Below are positions 26,042-41,840 of a DNA stretch of 57,088 bases, piece by piece (position 1 is the first letter of the stretch; each line of letters begins with the position of its first letter). The stretch spans positions 1 to 57,088 of the forward strand of contig CAILKX010000110.1 in assembly GCA_903834975.1 (NCBI GenBank), read 5' to 3'. The position numbers and the translations under genes are program-made. The DNA comes from an uncultured Curvibacter sp. (GTDB lineage: Bacteria > Pseudomonadota > Gammaproteobacteria > Burkholderiales > Burkholderiaceae_C). Below the pieces are notes generated by a model that saw only the letters and a list, made by a program, of their open reading frames with translations, was not told the origin of the DNA and made no database searches.

Positions 26042-26736
26042 GCGCGAATCCACTCCATGGCTTGTGATTTGTAAAAGCCACTGGATACACGCTGTGTCCT
26101 GGCACTGTGCCAATCGGACAATTGATGCTGCTGCGCCATGAGCTGGATGAGCTTGCTCTCAGACATGGGCTCCAGCCACGGGGCGCGGTCCCCTCGGGGG
26201 AAAAGTCGCCCAATGGAAATCATCGCCGCCAATAAAGGCGTCCGGGGGGCGAAGGTAAAGGCCATCGAACGGCGGGTTCGTTCAGCCAAGGTCGCCAGGG
26301 CTTTGACGGCGTCTTCGGTTTGGTAATGAATGATGGAATCCATCGCCACCACATGGTCAAACGTTCCCAAGGCGGGGTCAAGCATGTCGCCGCTGTGAAA
26401 GTCAACCCGATGGGCGATGTGACTCGGAATTCTTTCGCGCGCCAAATCCACCAAGGTCGGCGACAAATCAATCGCCACCACCTGGGCCCCACGCAGCGCC
26501 GCTTCAACCGCCAAAGCACCGGTGCCGCAACCGGCATCCAAAATGCGTTTGCCGCGCAGGTCCTCGCCCAACCAAGACAACAAGGTGGCGCGCATCTGGT
26601 CTCTGCCGGCCCGAACGGTGGCACGAATGCGGCCCACTGGCGCATCTGAAGTCAACTTGGCCCAAGCGGCCACGGCGGTCCGGTCGAAGTAATCCTCGAT
26701 TTGGCCGCGCCTTTGTTCGTAGGTGATGTCGCTCAT
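26038..26736 (-). CDS. bchM: Mg-protoporphyrin IX O-methyltransferase
   Basis: SAM-dependent enzyme that methylates the ring-C propionate of Mg-protoporphyrin, making the AcsF substrate. 232 residues from the ATG at 26736 (MSDITYEQRRGQIEDYF), ten bases after bchL. The SAM site is ILDAGCGTGALAVEAA (about residues 65-80) and DFHSGDMLD follows. The RTAVAAWAKLTSDAPVGRIRATVRAG segment is characteristic of BchM. An upstream in-frame ATG would overlap bchL and adds sequence not expected for the family. Confidence 0.96.
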   Translation of the reverse strand: MSDITYEQRRGQIEDYFDRTAVAAWAKLTSDAPVGRIRATVRAGRDQMRATLLSWLGEDLRGKRILDAGCGTGALAVEAALRGAQVVAIDLSPTLVDLARERIPSHIAHRVDFHSGDMLDPALGTFDHVVAMDSIIHYQTEDAVKALATLAERTRRSMAFTFAPRTPLLAAMISIGRLFPRGDRAPWLEPMSESKLIQLMAQQHQLSDWHSARTQRVSSGFYKSQAMEWIRA

Positions 26737-26746
26737 AGAAATGGCC

Positions 26747-31410
<4,664 letters not shown>

Positions 31411-31432
31411 GCGGGGCGACGCCTGACCGGAC

Positions 31433-32980
31433 TCAGCGGCTGAAGTGGGCTTTGGCATCGTAGAGGGTGTCCACAGTGATGGTTGAAACGCCTTGGTCCA
31501 AGGCGTATTTCTCGGTGTTGCGTCGGGCTTTTCCTCTGACAAAGAAGGGGATTTTTCCCAGTTCTTTTTCAGCTTCAAAACTCCAAGTGGCTTGGTTGGA
31601 AGCTTCTTTTGCGGCCAGCTGGGGCGGAATTTCAGCGGCAGCGCTGTGTCCGCTCCCCAAGTGCGACGGGGCTGCCCCTGCATGGAACTCGAAGTCTTGG
31701 CGGAACATGCCGAGCAAATGCTCTTCCAACCCCATCATCAAAGGGTGGACCCAAGTGTCAAAAATGACATTCGCCCCCTCAAAACCCATTTGAGGCGCAT
31801 ACCGAGCGGGAAAATCTTGCACATGAACAGGCGCAGAAATAACGGCACAGGGAATCCCTTGCCTTTTGGCAATGTGGCGTTCCATTTGGGTCCCCAAGAT
31901 CAACTCGGGTTGCAGTTGGCTGATTTGCTCCTCGACCGCCAGGTAATCGTCGGTGATAAGGGCCTCCAATCCATAGGACTTGGCGCATTCCCTCACTTCT
32001 CTTGCAAACTCACGGCTGTAGGTGCCCAAACCAACCACCTCGAAGCCCATTTCTTGGCTGGCAATGCGGGCGGCGCAGACCACATGGGTGGCATCGCCAA
32101 ACAAATAAACACGCTTGCCGGTGAGGTAAGTGGAGTCGACTGATTGGGCGTACCAACGGGCATTCGCCGACAGGTGTTCTGCTGACGGCACGGGCACTTG
32201 CGCCAGCGCACACACTTCTTGAACGAAGTCCCGGGTGGCGTTGAAGCCCAAGGGCACCTGTTTGGTGAACGGTTGACCGAATTCTCTGGCCAACCACGAC
32301 GCGGTGGTCATGCCGATTTCGGGGTAAAGCACCACATTGAAATCGGCTTGCGCTAATTTCTCAATGTCGGCCACACTCGCATTCAAAGGCGCCACCACCG
32401 ACACTTCAATGCCCAAAGAATCCAGCAGCTGGCTGATTTCTTTGACGTCGTCGCGGTGCCTAAAACCCAAGGCAGTGGGGCCCAACAAATTGCAAGTGGG
32501 TCTGGGTCTGGGTCTGGCTTCGGTGGGCTGCGGTGTGGGCTTCTTCACCAAACGTCGGCACAGTTGGTAGAAGGTTTCGCTGGCGCCCCAGTTTTCTTTA
32601 CGCTGGTAAGAAGGCAACTCCAAGGGCACGACGGGGATGGGCAAATTCAGGGCTTGCGCCAAGCCGCCCGGGTCGTCCTGAATCAGCTCAGCGGTACAAG
32701 ACGATCCGACCAACAAGGCGGCGGGCTGAAACCGCTCGATGGCCAGGCGAGCCGCGTCTTTGAACAACTCGGCGGTGTCACCACCCAAATCGCGGGCTTG
32801 AAAAGTGGTGTAAGTCACCGGCGGGCGCTTGGGCAGTCGCTCGATCATGGTGAACAACAAGTCCGCGTAGGTGTCGCCTTGCGGCGCGTGCAAGACATAG
32901 TGAACGTCCTGCATGGCCGTGGCGATGCGCATGGCGCCTACATGGGGCGGTCCTTCGTAGGTCCAAAGTGTGAGTTGCAT
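31433..32980 (-). CDS. bchB: Dark-operative protochlorophyllide reductase subunit B
   Basis: Catalytic DPOR subunit, NifK-like, paired with BchN. 515 residues. The N-terminus [21 protein letters not shown] is highly characteristic. [13 protein letters not shown] contains the Cys that binds the shared cluster. A C-terminal 45-residue domain ([26 protein letters not shown]) is the usual PCP_red segment. A Pro/Arg/Thr-rich linker near residues 150-165 is encoded by short GGTCTG repeats (about 32497-32518). Eight bases after bchN. Confidence 0.98.
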   Translation of the reverse strand: MQLTLWTYEGPPHVGAMRIATAMQDVHYVLHAPQGDTYADLLFTMIERLPKRPPVTYTTFQARDLGGDTAELFKDAARLAIERFQPAALLVGSSCTAELIQDDPGGLAQALNLPIPVVPLELPSYQRKENWGASETFYQLCRRLVKKPTPQPTEARPRPRPTCNLLGPTALGFRHRDDVKEISQLLDSLGIEVSVVAPLNASVADIEKLAQADFNVVLYPEIGMTTASWLAREFGQPFTKQVPLGFNATRDFVQEVCALAQVPVPSAEHLSANARWYAQSVDSTYLTGKRVYLFGDATHVVCAARIASQEMGFEVVGLGTYSREFAREVRECAKSYGLEALITDDYLAVEEQISQLQPELILGTQMERHIAKRQGIPCAVISAPVHVQDFPARYAPQMGFEGANVIFDTWVHPLMMGLEEHLLGMFRQDFEFHAGAAPSHLGSGHSAAAEIPPQLAAKEASNQATWSFEAEKELGKIPFFVRGKARRNTEKYALDQGVSTITVDTLYDAKAHFSR

Positions 32981-32988
32981 CGTCTTTC

Positions 32989-34811
<1,823 letters not shown>

Positions 34812-34863
34812 AAAGCCTTTGACGACCAAGTATTGAGCCCACTCTAAATAGCCCAAGCTCAAG

Positions 34864-34907
34864 TGTCAATATAAATTGACATTATTTTATGTATTTTAGG
34901 GTTTACA
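34864..34907. promoter_or_regulatory. Divergent bchF / ppaA promoter with two tandem PpsR/CrtJ boxes
   Basis: Two perfect TGT-N12-ACA boxes at 34864-34881 (TGTCAATATAAATTGACA) and 34890-34907 (TGTATTTTAGGGTTTACA), again 8 bases apart. They lie between bchF (leftward) and the ppaA-like gene (rightward), in an A/T-rich stretch that must hold both promoters. A further half-site (ATTGACA) lies near 34928-34934. I could not assign a convincing -35/-10 pair for each side. Confidence 0.85.
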
Positions 34908-34965
34908 CTTAATCGGCGAATTTCCAAATTGACACACACTAGCGTCGTCAATTGGGAGAGCCCGC

Positions 34966-35760
34966 GTGCTTCGTTTGAAATTTCTAAAAACGGAATTGAA
35001 AATCAACGCCCCTTGGAAAGAAGGGGCGCCGTTAACCACGATCAAAAAACTCATCGGGGCCAAAACCCGGTTGGTGGGCGGTACGCGCTTCGTGAAAGAC
35101 TGCGTCCTGGACCCATCCCAGGTGGAATTGCTCGCCAACGCCAGCCTGAGGGGCTTGGACGAATGCAAAAAAGTGGTGGTTGGCTGGCAACGTCAAGGCC
35201 AAAGTCTGGCGGACATCTACTTGAACGGCATCGCCCCCTGCGCGCGTTTACTGGGATGCCAATGGGCCTCGGATGAGTTGAGTTTTGTCGACTGCCACTT
35301 GGCCAACGCCAAGCTACAGCAACTTTTGTATGAGTTCAGCGATGAGTTCTTGTCGGAAGGCAACGGCGCAAAAACCGAGGGGAGCGTGTTGTTGATGACC
35401 GAACCGGGCAGTCAACATGGACTCGGAGTCTTCATGCTGAGCGAGTTTTTTAAACAAGCGGGTTGGCAAGTTACTTTGGCGCACCCGCAGGACCTGCGCG
35501 CCTTCAGTGACCTTTTGACCTCAGACTGGTTTGACGCCATTGGCCTGTCGATCTCGACGGACCGGCATTTGGAACTGCTGTCTCAAACTTGGCCCCACAT
35601 GAGGAGGGGCGTGGCCAACCCCGAAGCGTTGTTTTTCGTGGGTGGCCCCATGGCGGCGTTGGCGCCCGAAAAATTAAATTGGCCTGGGGCCCTTGTTTTC
35701 GATCTGGACGCGCAAAAAACGGTGGCCAGTTTGATGACCCACCTGGGCCGATTTGATTGA
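34966..35760 (+). CDS. ppaA: PpaA/AerR-type cobalamin-binding antirepressor
   Basis: 264 residues. Start is a GTG at 34966 with GGGAGAG eight bases upstream. The C-terminal half is a B12-binding domain: LLMTEPGSQHGLGVFMLSEFFKQAGW carries the His expected to ligate cobalt, followed by the WFDAIGLSISTD strand and FFVGGPMAA. Proteins of this family (AerR, PpaA) bind B12 and modulate CrtJ/PpsR repression in response to light and oxygen. It lies directly before ppsR and shares the operator with bchF. The N-terminal 100 residues are basic and show less recognisable similarity. A paralogue is encoded at 40989-41840. Confidence 0.85.
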   Translation: MLRLKFLKTELKINAPWKEGAPLTTIKKLIGAKTRLVGGTRFVKDCVLDPSQVELLANASLRGLDECKKVVVGWQRQGQSLADIYLNGIAPCARLLGCQWASDELSFVDCHLANAKLQQLLYEFSDEFLSEGNGAKTEGSVLLMTEPGSQHGLGVFMLSEFFKQAGWQVTLAHPQDLRAFSDLLTSDWFDAIGLSISTDRHLELLSQTWPHMRRGVANPEALFFVGGPMAALAPEKLNWPGALVFDLDAQKTVASLMTHLGRFD

Positions 35761-35865
35761 GCCTTTTGTTACATCTATGCCCAGCATTAATTACAATAAC
35801 AAATGTATACTTTGCTTGAAATCAGACCCCTTCTTCACCAATAGCACCACGCCATCGGCCCCTTT

Positions 35866-37260
35866 GTGAACATCGATAGCCTTGCTTCTACCAACCTCAC
35901 ACAGCTGTTAGGGGCGGTTTCAGACTTGACCTTGATGATTGACCCTCAAGGCTTGGTGGAGGATGTGTCAACCGGACAAGACATGCTGGCTTCGCTGGGT
36001 TGCCTGAATTGGGTGGGCAAACCTTGGGTGGACACCGTCACCACCGAGAGCAAAAGCAAAATTCTGGATTTGCTTCAGGCCAAGCCGGATGCCCCCCAGT
36101 TGTTGTGGCGGCACGTCAACCACCCGACCCCGTCCGGCGAAGAAGCCGCTATTCAATACATCACCCTGGCCTTGCCCACCGGCAAACTGGTGGCTGTGGG
36201 CCGAAGCCTCCACCGGCTGACCGAGCTGCAAAAGCGCTTGGTCGAGACCCAACAGTCGGTGGAGCGCGATTATTTGCGCTTGCGTCACATCGAAGCGCGT
36301 TATCGAATTTTGTTTGAAACCGCGCCTGAGGCCATTTTGATGGTCGACGCCAACGCTTACCGCGTCCTTGAAAACAACGCCGGTGCCCAGGCGCTTGTCA
36401 AAGACGTGGGCAAGCGGTTTGTTGGCAAGGATTTTCGAGACCTGTTCGAGGCGGAAAGCCGCAGCGAAGTTGAGTTTCTCTTGCGCACTGCGCTGGCCAC
36501 GGGGCGCATTGAGATTTGTGCCGTCAAGCTGATGGGCTCGGCGGCTTTATTGACTTTGTCGGTTTGTGTTTTCCGTCAGGAAGGCGGCGCCCAGTTCTTG
36601 GCCCGCTTGACCCCGCGCGAATCTCAACCCCTGAACGGCGCCGATTGGGCGTCGTCAACGGTTTTGGGCGAAGCCATGCGGCAGTTCCCCGACGGCTGGA
36701 TTTTGACCGACACCGCAGGCGCGGTCCAAAGCGTGAATGAAGAGGGCATGGCCCTCTTGGGGCTGACCTCGTCGTCCCAAATCTTGGGGCAGTCTTTGGA
36801 GCGCTGGCTGTTGCGCGGCGCGGTGGATTGGGGGGTGTTGATCACCTCGCTCAAACAGCAAATTCCGGTTCGCAATTTTGCGACTGAGGTGCGGACCCAA
36901 TCGGGCATGACCTTGCCAGTCGAGGTCTCTGCCGTCAATTTGTCGCGACCCGAGCCCCTTTATGCCTTCTTTGTGCGGGACATGGACCGCCGGCATCCTG
37001 CCCCGTCCAACACCACGCCCTCCGCCCAGCCGGGGTACAACGAATTGTCGCAACTGGTGGGCCGCAAGCCCATCAAAGACATCGTGGGCGAAACGGTCGA
37101 CAACGTCGAGCGCATCTGCATTGAAACCGCGCTCGAACTGACCCACAACAACCGCGCTTCGGCCGCCGAGATGCTGGGCCTGTCTCGGCAAAGCCTGTAC
37201 GTCAAACTGAGGCGCTTTGGCATCCTCTCGGACCCCGAGTCCGACCCCCCTTTGTCATAA
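35866..37260 (+). CDS. ppsR: Redox-responsive photosynthesis repressor PpsR/CrtJ
   Basis: 464-residue transcriptional repressor of photosynthesis genes. N-terminal PAS-like domain (about 10-130), a helical linker (VETQQSVERDYLRLRHIEAR), PAS (about 145-255) and PAS (about 275-375) domains, then a Fis-type helix-turn-helix with NNRASAAEMLGLSRQSLYVKLRRFG (about 428-452). Cys418 in RICIETALEL sits next to the DNA-binding domain, as does the redox-active Cys of known PpsR proteins; other cysteines include Cys46 and those in IEICAV and LSVCVF. The start is a GTG with a weak ribosome-binding site. It recognises TGT-N12-ACA, seen at six or more places in the window. Confidence 0.95.
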   Translation: MNIDSLASTNLTQLLGAVSDLTLMIDPQGLVEDVSTGQDMLASLGCLNWVGKPWVDTVTTESKSKILDLLQAKPDAPQLLWRHVNHPTPSGEEAAIQYITLALPTGKLVAVGRSLHRLTELQKRLVETQQSVERDYLRLRHIEARYRILFETAPEAILMVDANAYRVLENNAGAQALVKDVGKRFVGKDFRDLFEAESRSEVEFLLRTALATGRIEICAVKLMGSAALLTLSVCVFRQEGGAQFLARLTPRESQPLNGADWASSTVLGEAMRQFPDGWILTDTAGAVQSVNEEGMALLGLTSSSQILGQSLERWLLRGAVDWGVLITSLKQQIPVRNFATEVRTQSGMTLPVEVSAVNLSRPEPLYAFFVRDMDRRHPAPSNTTPSAQPGYNELSQLVGRKPIKDIVGETVDNVERICIETALELTHNNRASAAEMLGLSRQSLYVKLRRFGILSDPESDPPLS

Positions 37261-37285
37261 TTTTCTGACTGTTATCGCCCATTAG

Positions 37286-37331
37286 TGTCAATCCTAGTTG
37301 ACATTCGTGCATTCCCTCTCACAATGGGGGC
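37286..37331 (+). promoter_or_regulatory. bchG promoter with a PpsR/CrtJ box
   Basis: One perfect box, TGTCAATCCTAGTTGACA at 37286-37303. Its right half (TTGACA, 37298-37303) can be a -35 element, followed by a 16-base spacer and CACAAT at 37320-37325. The bchG ATG at 37332 lies only 6 bases after that -10. No second box at the 8-base spacing is present. Confidence 0.7.
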
Positions 37332-38255
37332 ATGGATTCCTCCGCGCTGGCCTTCCCCAATTCGCTCCGCAGACCCCGTTTGCGGACGGTGGCGGAGCTG
37401 CTCAAGCCCATCACTTGGTTCCCGCCCGTCTGGGCCTTTGCGTGCGGCGCCGTCGCCTCGGGCCAAAGTTTGACGGCCCATTGGGGTTTGATCTTGCTGG
37501 GCCTGGTGCTGACGGGGCCTTTGGTTTGCGCCAGCAGCCAGGCCGTGAACGATTGGTTTGACCGTCATGTCGACGCCATCAACGAACCGCATCGCCCGAT
37601 TCCTTCGGGCCGCATGCCGGGTCGATGGGGCCTTTATATTGCGGTGTTGTGGACCGGCTTGTCTTTGCTTTGGGCCACGCTCATGGGTCCTTGGGGGTTT
37701 GCGGCCTGTGCCTTGGCGATTGTGTTGTCCTGGGCCTACAGCATGCCCCCGATCCGCTTGAAACAAAACGGCTGGTGGGGCAACGCCGCCTGCGCCCTCA
37801 GCTACGAGGGATTGGCGTGGCTGACCGGGACCGCCGTGATGCTGGGGGGCGACTGGCCTGGACAAAACACCGTGACCTTGGCCCTGCTTTACAGCTTCGG
37901 GGCGCACGGCATCATGACCTTGAACGACTTCAAGGCCATTGAAGGCGATCGCCAAATGGGCATCGCCTCTTTGCCGGTTCAATTGGGCGCGCACCGCGCG
38001 GCCCAAGTGGCCTGTTGGATGATGTGGCTGCCTCAAGCCGGGGTCGCCGTGTTGTTGTGGGCTTGGGATTTGCCTTGGCATTCAGCCGCCGTGTTCTTGC
38101 TGGGCTTGGCGCAGTGGCCCTTGATGAGGTCCTTTATCAAACAGCCCCTTGAAAAAGCCCTCTACGTCAGTGCCTTTGATGTGCCTTTGTTCGTCAGCGG
38201 CATGATGGTCAGCGCTTGGGGCTTGCGTCAACTCAACCTGATGGGGGTCTCATGA
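37332..38255 (+). CDS. bchG: Bacteriochlorophyll synthase (prenyltransferase)
   Basis: Membrane enzyme of the UbiA family that esterifies bacteriochlorophyllide a with geranylgeranyl or phytyl diphosphate. 307 residues, about eight or nine helices. The first Asp-rich motif is NDWFDRHVDAINEPHRPIPSG (about residues 73-93), the second MTLNDFKAIEGDRQMGI (about 195-211). It is followed by a PucC-family transporter gene with an ATGA overlap and by bchP, the usual bchG operon. Confidence 0.97.
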   Translation: MDSSALAFPNSLRRPRLRTVAELLKPITWFPPVWAFACGAVASGQSLTAHWGLILLGLVLTGPLVCASSQAVNDWFDRHVDAINEPHRPIPSGRMPGRWGLYIAVLWTGLSLLWATLMGPWGFAACALAIVLSWAYSMPPIRLKQNGWWGNAACALSYEGLAWLTGTAVMLGGDWPGQNTVTLALLYSFGAHGIMTLNDFKAIEGDRQMGIASLPVQLGAHRAAQVACWMMWLPQAGVAVLLWAWDLPWHSAAVFLLGLAQWPLMRSFIKQPLEKALYVSAFDVPLFVSGMMVSAWGLRQLNLMGVS

Positions 38256-39598
38256 AACGTGGGTTCTTGAGCGGGCTTCAAATTTTGCGCCTCGGCTTGA
38301 TTCAGGCGTGCATGGGCGCGGTGGTGGTGGTCGCTACGTCCACCTTGAACCGCATCATGGTGGTGGAATTGGCGCTGCCGGCCCTGCTGCCGGGCTGCTT
38401 GGTGACTTGGCACTACGGCATTCAGATGCTCCGCCCGCGCATGGGTTACGGCGCCGACAAAGGTCGACGCAGCACGCCCTGGATGATGGGCGGCATGGTG
38501 GTGTTGGCGCTCGGGGGAACCCTGGCTGCTTGGTCGACGCTCTTGATGACCCATGAGGTGATCGAGGGCACCGCCATGGCGTTCATCGCCTACAGTTTGA
38601 TTGGTTTGGGCGTGAGCGCTTGCGGCACCTCGCTGCTCACGCTCTTGGCCAAAGCCCTCCCCGACGAGAAACGCGCCCAAGGCGCCACGGTGGTCTGGCT
38701 CATGATGATCCTGGGTTTTGCGCTGACCGCGGGGGTGGTGGGTAAATTGATTGACCCTTACACCCCAGAGCGATTGCTTCAAGTCTCGGCTGAACTCAGC
38801 GGGGTGGTCATCGCGATCACGGCTTTGAGTCTGTGGGGTTTGGAAAAAAACCGGCCAGAAAACAGCGCCGCCGTGTCGTCCATCCCGGCCGATTTCAGCC
38901 AAACCTTTCGAGAAGTTTGGGCGGATCCCAAAGCCAAGACCTTTACGGTTTTTTTATTTCTCTCCATGCTCGCCTACAGCGCGCAAGAGTTGATCTTGGA
39001 GCCTTTCGCGGGCTCGGTTCACGGCATGCCGCCAGGCAAAACCTCGCAACTGTCCGCCTGGCAACACCTGGGGGTTTTGATGGGCATGCTGGCGGTCGCC
39101 GGCGCCAGTGCCCGCTGGGTTCGCGGTCGTTTGGGCAGCGTCCCCTCTTGGATGGTGGGCGGGTGCTTGCTTTCAGCCTTGGCCACGCTCGGACTGGCCG
39201 CCTCGGCCTGGGTCGAGACCCCCAGCGCCTGGCCGCTTCAAGCGAACATGATTTTTCTCGGCGTCGCCAACGGCGCTTTTTGCATCGCCGCGATTGCCAC
39301 CATGATGCGTCTGGCCGGTGAAGGCGGCACAGGCCGAGAAGGCACGCGCATGGGGTTGTGGGGCGCCGCGCAAGCTGCCGCTTTTGGTCTGGGGGGCCTG
39401 GTCGGCACGGGCGTGAGTGATTTAGCCCATGCGCTCTTCAACGACGCGCACTTGGCCTCTGTCTTGGTTTTCACCTTTCAAGCCGGGGTTTTCTTAGCCG
39501 CCTCTCGAATTGCCCAACAAATTCGGCAAGGCGATGTCGGGCACACGTCACCCAGGGTGGGTCAAGTTGTTTTCTGGAAAGGACGGGCATCGTCATGA
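38252..39598 (+). CDS. BCH1/PucC-family MFS protein, probable pigment carrier or assembly factor
   Basis: 448 residues with about twelve helices, homologous to LhaA and PucC. STLNRIMVVELALPALLPG matches TLNRVMIVELGVPAWL in the LhaA of this window, so the two are paralogues. In other purple bacteria the gene between bchG and bchP is of this family and is thought to help deliver bacteriochlorophyll. Exact role unproven. The ATG at 38252 overlaps the bchG stop, and its own stop overlaps the bchP start (ATGA), so all three are coupled. Confidence 0.9.
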   Translation: MKRGFLSGLQILRLGLIQACMGAVVVVATSTLNRIMVVELALPALLPGCLVTWHYGIQMLRPRMGYGADKGRRSTPWMMGGMVVLALGGTLAAWSTLLMTHEVIEGTAMAFIAYSLIGLGVSACGTSLLTLLAKALPDEKRAQGATVVWLMMILGFALTAGVVGKLIDPYTPERLLQVSAELSGVVIAITALSLWGLEKNRPENSAAVSSIPADFSQTFREVWADPKAKTFTVFLFLSMLAYSAQELILEPFAGSVHGMPPGKTSQLSAWQHLGVLMGMLAVAGASARWVRGRLGSVPSWMVGGCLLSALATLGLAASAWVETPSAWPLQANMIFLGVANGAFCIAAIATMMRLAGEGGTGREGTRMGLWGAAQAAAFGLGGLVGTGVSDLAHALFNDAHLASVLVFTFQAGVFLAASRIAQQIRQGDVGHTSPRVGQVVFWKGRASS

Positions 39599-40803
39599 GT
39601 CAAACTGATTTTGATTTTGTGGTGGTCGGCGGTGGCCCCTCCGGCGCCACCGCCGCGCAAGAACTGGCCCAAGCGGGTTGGCGGGTCATGTTGTTGGACC
39701 GTCAAGGACGCCCCAAACCCTGCGGGGGCGCCATACCGCCCCGCTTGATCAAAGACTTTGACATCCCCGATCACTTGCTGGTGGCCAAGGTCACTTGCGC
39801 ACGCATGATTTCCCCTTCTGACAACCGGGTGGATATGCACATCGATCAGGGATTTGTGGGCATGGTCGATCGGTGCGACTTTGATGAATTTTTACGCGCC
39901 CGTGCCGCGGCCTCCGGTGCGGAGCGACGCCAGGGAATTTTTGAAGAAATCAAGCGCGATGAAGCCGGCACGCTGTGGGTCAGTTACACCACGTCCACTG
40001 GAAAATCTCACGCCCATGGCGATTTGCCCCGGCTCATCAAGGTCAGCACGCGCATGGTGATTGGCGCTGATGGGGCCAAATCGGAGGTGGCGAGGCACCA
40101 CATTCCCAAGGCCGATCAAACCAAGTATGTGTTTGCGTACCACGAGATCATTCAAGCGCCCCTGGCCGATAAACAGCATGACGCTGAACGCTGTGACGTG
40201 TATTACCAAGGCCAGGTGTCGCCTGATTTTTATGGCTGGGTTTTCCCACATGGCAACACCATGAGCGTGGGCACGGGAAGCGCGGACAAAGGCTTCTCTT
40301 TGCGAAGCGCCACGGGCCACTTGCGGCGTTTGGCGGGTTTGGATGACTCCCCCACCTTGCGCCGTGAAGGCGCACCCATTCCGCTAAAACCCCTGCCCCA
40401 TTGGGACAACGGGCGGGACATTCTGGTGATTGGCGACGCCGCCGGCGTGGTCGCGCCCTCTTCGGGCGAAGGCATTTACTACGCCATGGACTGCGCCCGA
40501 ACGATGGCCAAGGCAGCCCATCAGGCCTTGATCAGCGGTGAGCCCAAACACCTCAAAAAAGGCCGCAAACAGTTCATGAAGCAACACGGCAAGGTGTTTT
40601 GGATTTTGGGCGTCATGCAGTATTTTTGGTACCAGAACGACCAACGCCGAGAAAAATTCGTCAAGATTTGCGAAGACCGCGACGTTCAAAGGCTCACCTT
40701 TGAGTCTTACATGAACAAACAATTGGCCAAAAAAGACCCCATGGCCCATGTGCGCATCTTTTTCAAGGACATGGCGCACTTGCTCGGGCTGGCCAGAACC
40801 TGA
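39595..40803 (+). CDS. bchP: Geranylgeranyl-bacteriochlorophyll reductase
   Basis: FAD-containing reductase that saturates the geranylgeranyl tail of BChl to phytyl. 402 residues. The FAD motif is VVVGGGPSGATAAQELAQAG (about 8-27), followed by GRPKPCGGAIPPRL. The second flavin motif is LVIGDAAGVVAPSSGEGIYYAM (about 280-301). It ends the bchG operon; a 185-base intergenic region with its own promoter follows. Confidence 0.97.
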   Translation: MSQTDFDFVVVGGGPSGATAAQELAQAGWRVMLLDRQGRPKPCGGAIPPRLIKDFDIPDHLLVAKVTCARMISPSDNRVDMHIDQGFVGMVDRCDFDEFLRARAAASGAERRQGIFEEIKRDEAGTLWVSYTTSTGKSHAHGDLPRLIKVSTRMVIGADGAKSEVARHHIPKADQTKYVFAYHEIIQAPLADKQHDAERCDVYYQGQVSPDFYGWVFPHGNTMSVGTGSADKGFSLRSATGHLRRLAGLDDSPTLRREGAPIPLKPLPHWDNGRDILVIGDAAGVVAPSSGEGIYYAMDCARTMAKAAHQALISGEPKHLKKGRKQFMKQHGKVFWILGVMQYFWYQNDQRREKFVKICEDRDVQRLTFESYMNKQLAKKDPMAHVRIFFKDMAHLLGLART

Positions 40804-40862
40804 ACCTCTCTGAAAACGGGTCTGTCACACAGGACGCCTAACCTTCTAAGGGTTATGGAGGG

Positions 40863-40942
40863 TTGATACAAGTCAAACATTTATTTATAAATGGGGCTTT
40901 GTAGCGGATCGGCATGCCATTTTGCTGGCTTTGAAAAGCCCC
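40863..40942 (+). promoter_or_regulatory. Promoter and structured leader of the second aerR/ppaA-like gene
   Basis: TTGATA (40863-40868), a 17-base spacer and TATAAA (40886-40891) make a good sigma70-like promoter. Just downstream GGGGCTTT (40893-40900) and AAAGCCCC (40935-40942) form a perfect 8-pair stem closing a 34-base loop that contains the palindrome GGCATGCC. No TGT-N12-ACA box is present, unlike most other promoters here. The region upstream (40804-40862) is otherwise featureless apart from a weak AACCTT/AGGGTT inverted repeat. Confidence 0.55.
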
Positions 40943-40988
40943 GATCACCCATCCAGCTTGGCACGCTATAGCCCTCGAAGGATATTGC

Positions 40989-41840
40989 ATGTCTCAAATC
41001 AGTGGCTCCGCCAGCTCAGCGCCCGATGGTCGCTCGGGCCAAGCCGCCAATGACGACTGCAAAGAATCGCTGTCTCAAACGATTGAAATTGGCCTCATCC
41101 ACCGTTTATTGAGCGCTCAGCTCAGTCCCGGCACCTTGGTGCCGGACCTGATGGAAGGCTTGAGCGACGAGCCCCTGCCAGAAACCGCCGAGTTCACCGA
41201 ATGCTGCTTAAAGGGCGATGCCCACGGCGTGAACCGCATCGTGGACCACGTCTTGGCTCAGGGTTACCAACCAGACAAAATCTTTCTGGAGCTGATCACC
41301 CCCGCTGCGCGGCATTTGGGCGTGCTGTGGGAAAAAGACCTTTGCAGCTTCAGCGACGTCACATGCGGTTTGGCCTTGATGCACCAAATTACCCACCGAC
41401 TGGGTTACCGTCAGGTGGATGGTCCGATCGAAGGCGGCCAGTCACAAAGTGTGTTGCTCACTTGCGCCCCGGGATCTCAACATTTTTTAGGCTTGACCAT
41501 CGTGGCCGATTTTTTCAGGCGCGAAGGCGCTTCGGTCATCCTTGAAATTTCATCCACCGAAGCCGAGTTGATGCGGGTCGTGGCGAATGAATGGTTTGAT
41601 GTGTTGGGCCTGTCGATCGCGCTTGAATCGCAGTTGGCTGAGTTGCCCGCCTTGATTGAAAATTTAAGAAAAAAAGCGGGCAATCCCCAAATGAAAGTCA
41701 TGCTGGGCGGGCCTGTCTTTACCCGCTTGACCTTCTCGGCCGATCAGTTAGGGGCCGATGCCATTTCAACCGACCCGGTTGAGGCGATCGCTTGGTTAAA
41801 GACCTTTGCGGCTAAAGACGGCCCAACGCCAACGCCCTGA
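40989..41840 (+). CDS. Second B12-binding AerR/PpaA-like regulator
   Basis: 283 residues. A helical N-terminal part (about 30-135) resembles the B12-binding-2 cap (FLELITPAARHLGVLWEKDLCSFSDVT), followed by a Rossmann-like cobalamin domain with LLTCAPGSQHFLGLTIVADFFRREGA (His in SQHFLG) and WFDVLGLSIALES. It is more complete at the N-terminus than the ppaA gene at 34966 and shares the PGSQH motif. The ATG at 40989 sits behind its own promoter and a hairpin leader. It ends against the convergent bchO (29-base overlap). Likely an additional light/oxygen antirepressor; whether it acts on PpsR is inference. Confidence 0.85.
   Translation: MSQISGSASSAPDGRSGQAANDDCKESLSQTIEIGLIHRLLSAQLSPGTLVPDLMEGLSDEPLPETAEFTECCLKGDAHGVNRIVDHVLAQGYQPDKIFLELITPAARHLGVLWEKDLCSFSDVTCGLALMHQITHRLGYRQVDGPIEGGQSQSVLLTCAPGSQHFLGLTIVADFFRREGASVILEISSTEAELMRVVANEWFDVLGLSIALESQLAELPALIENLRKKAGNPQMKVMLGGPVFTRLTFSADQLGADAISTDPVEAIAWLKTFAAKDGPTPTP

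Noticed and set aside
35761-35865. A PpsR autoregulatory box upstream of ppsR
   Set aside because: Only TGT half-sites are found (for example TGTATACTTTGCTTGAAA); no TGT-N12-ACA match.
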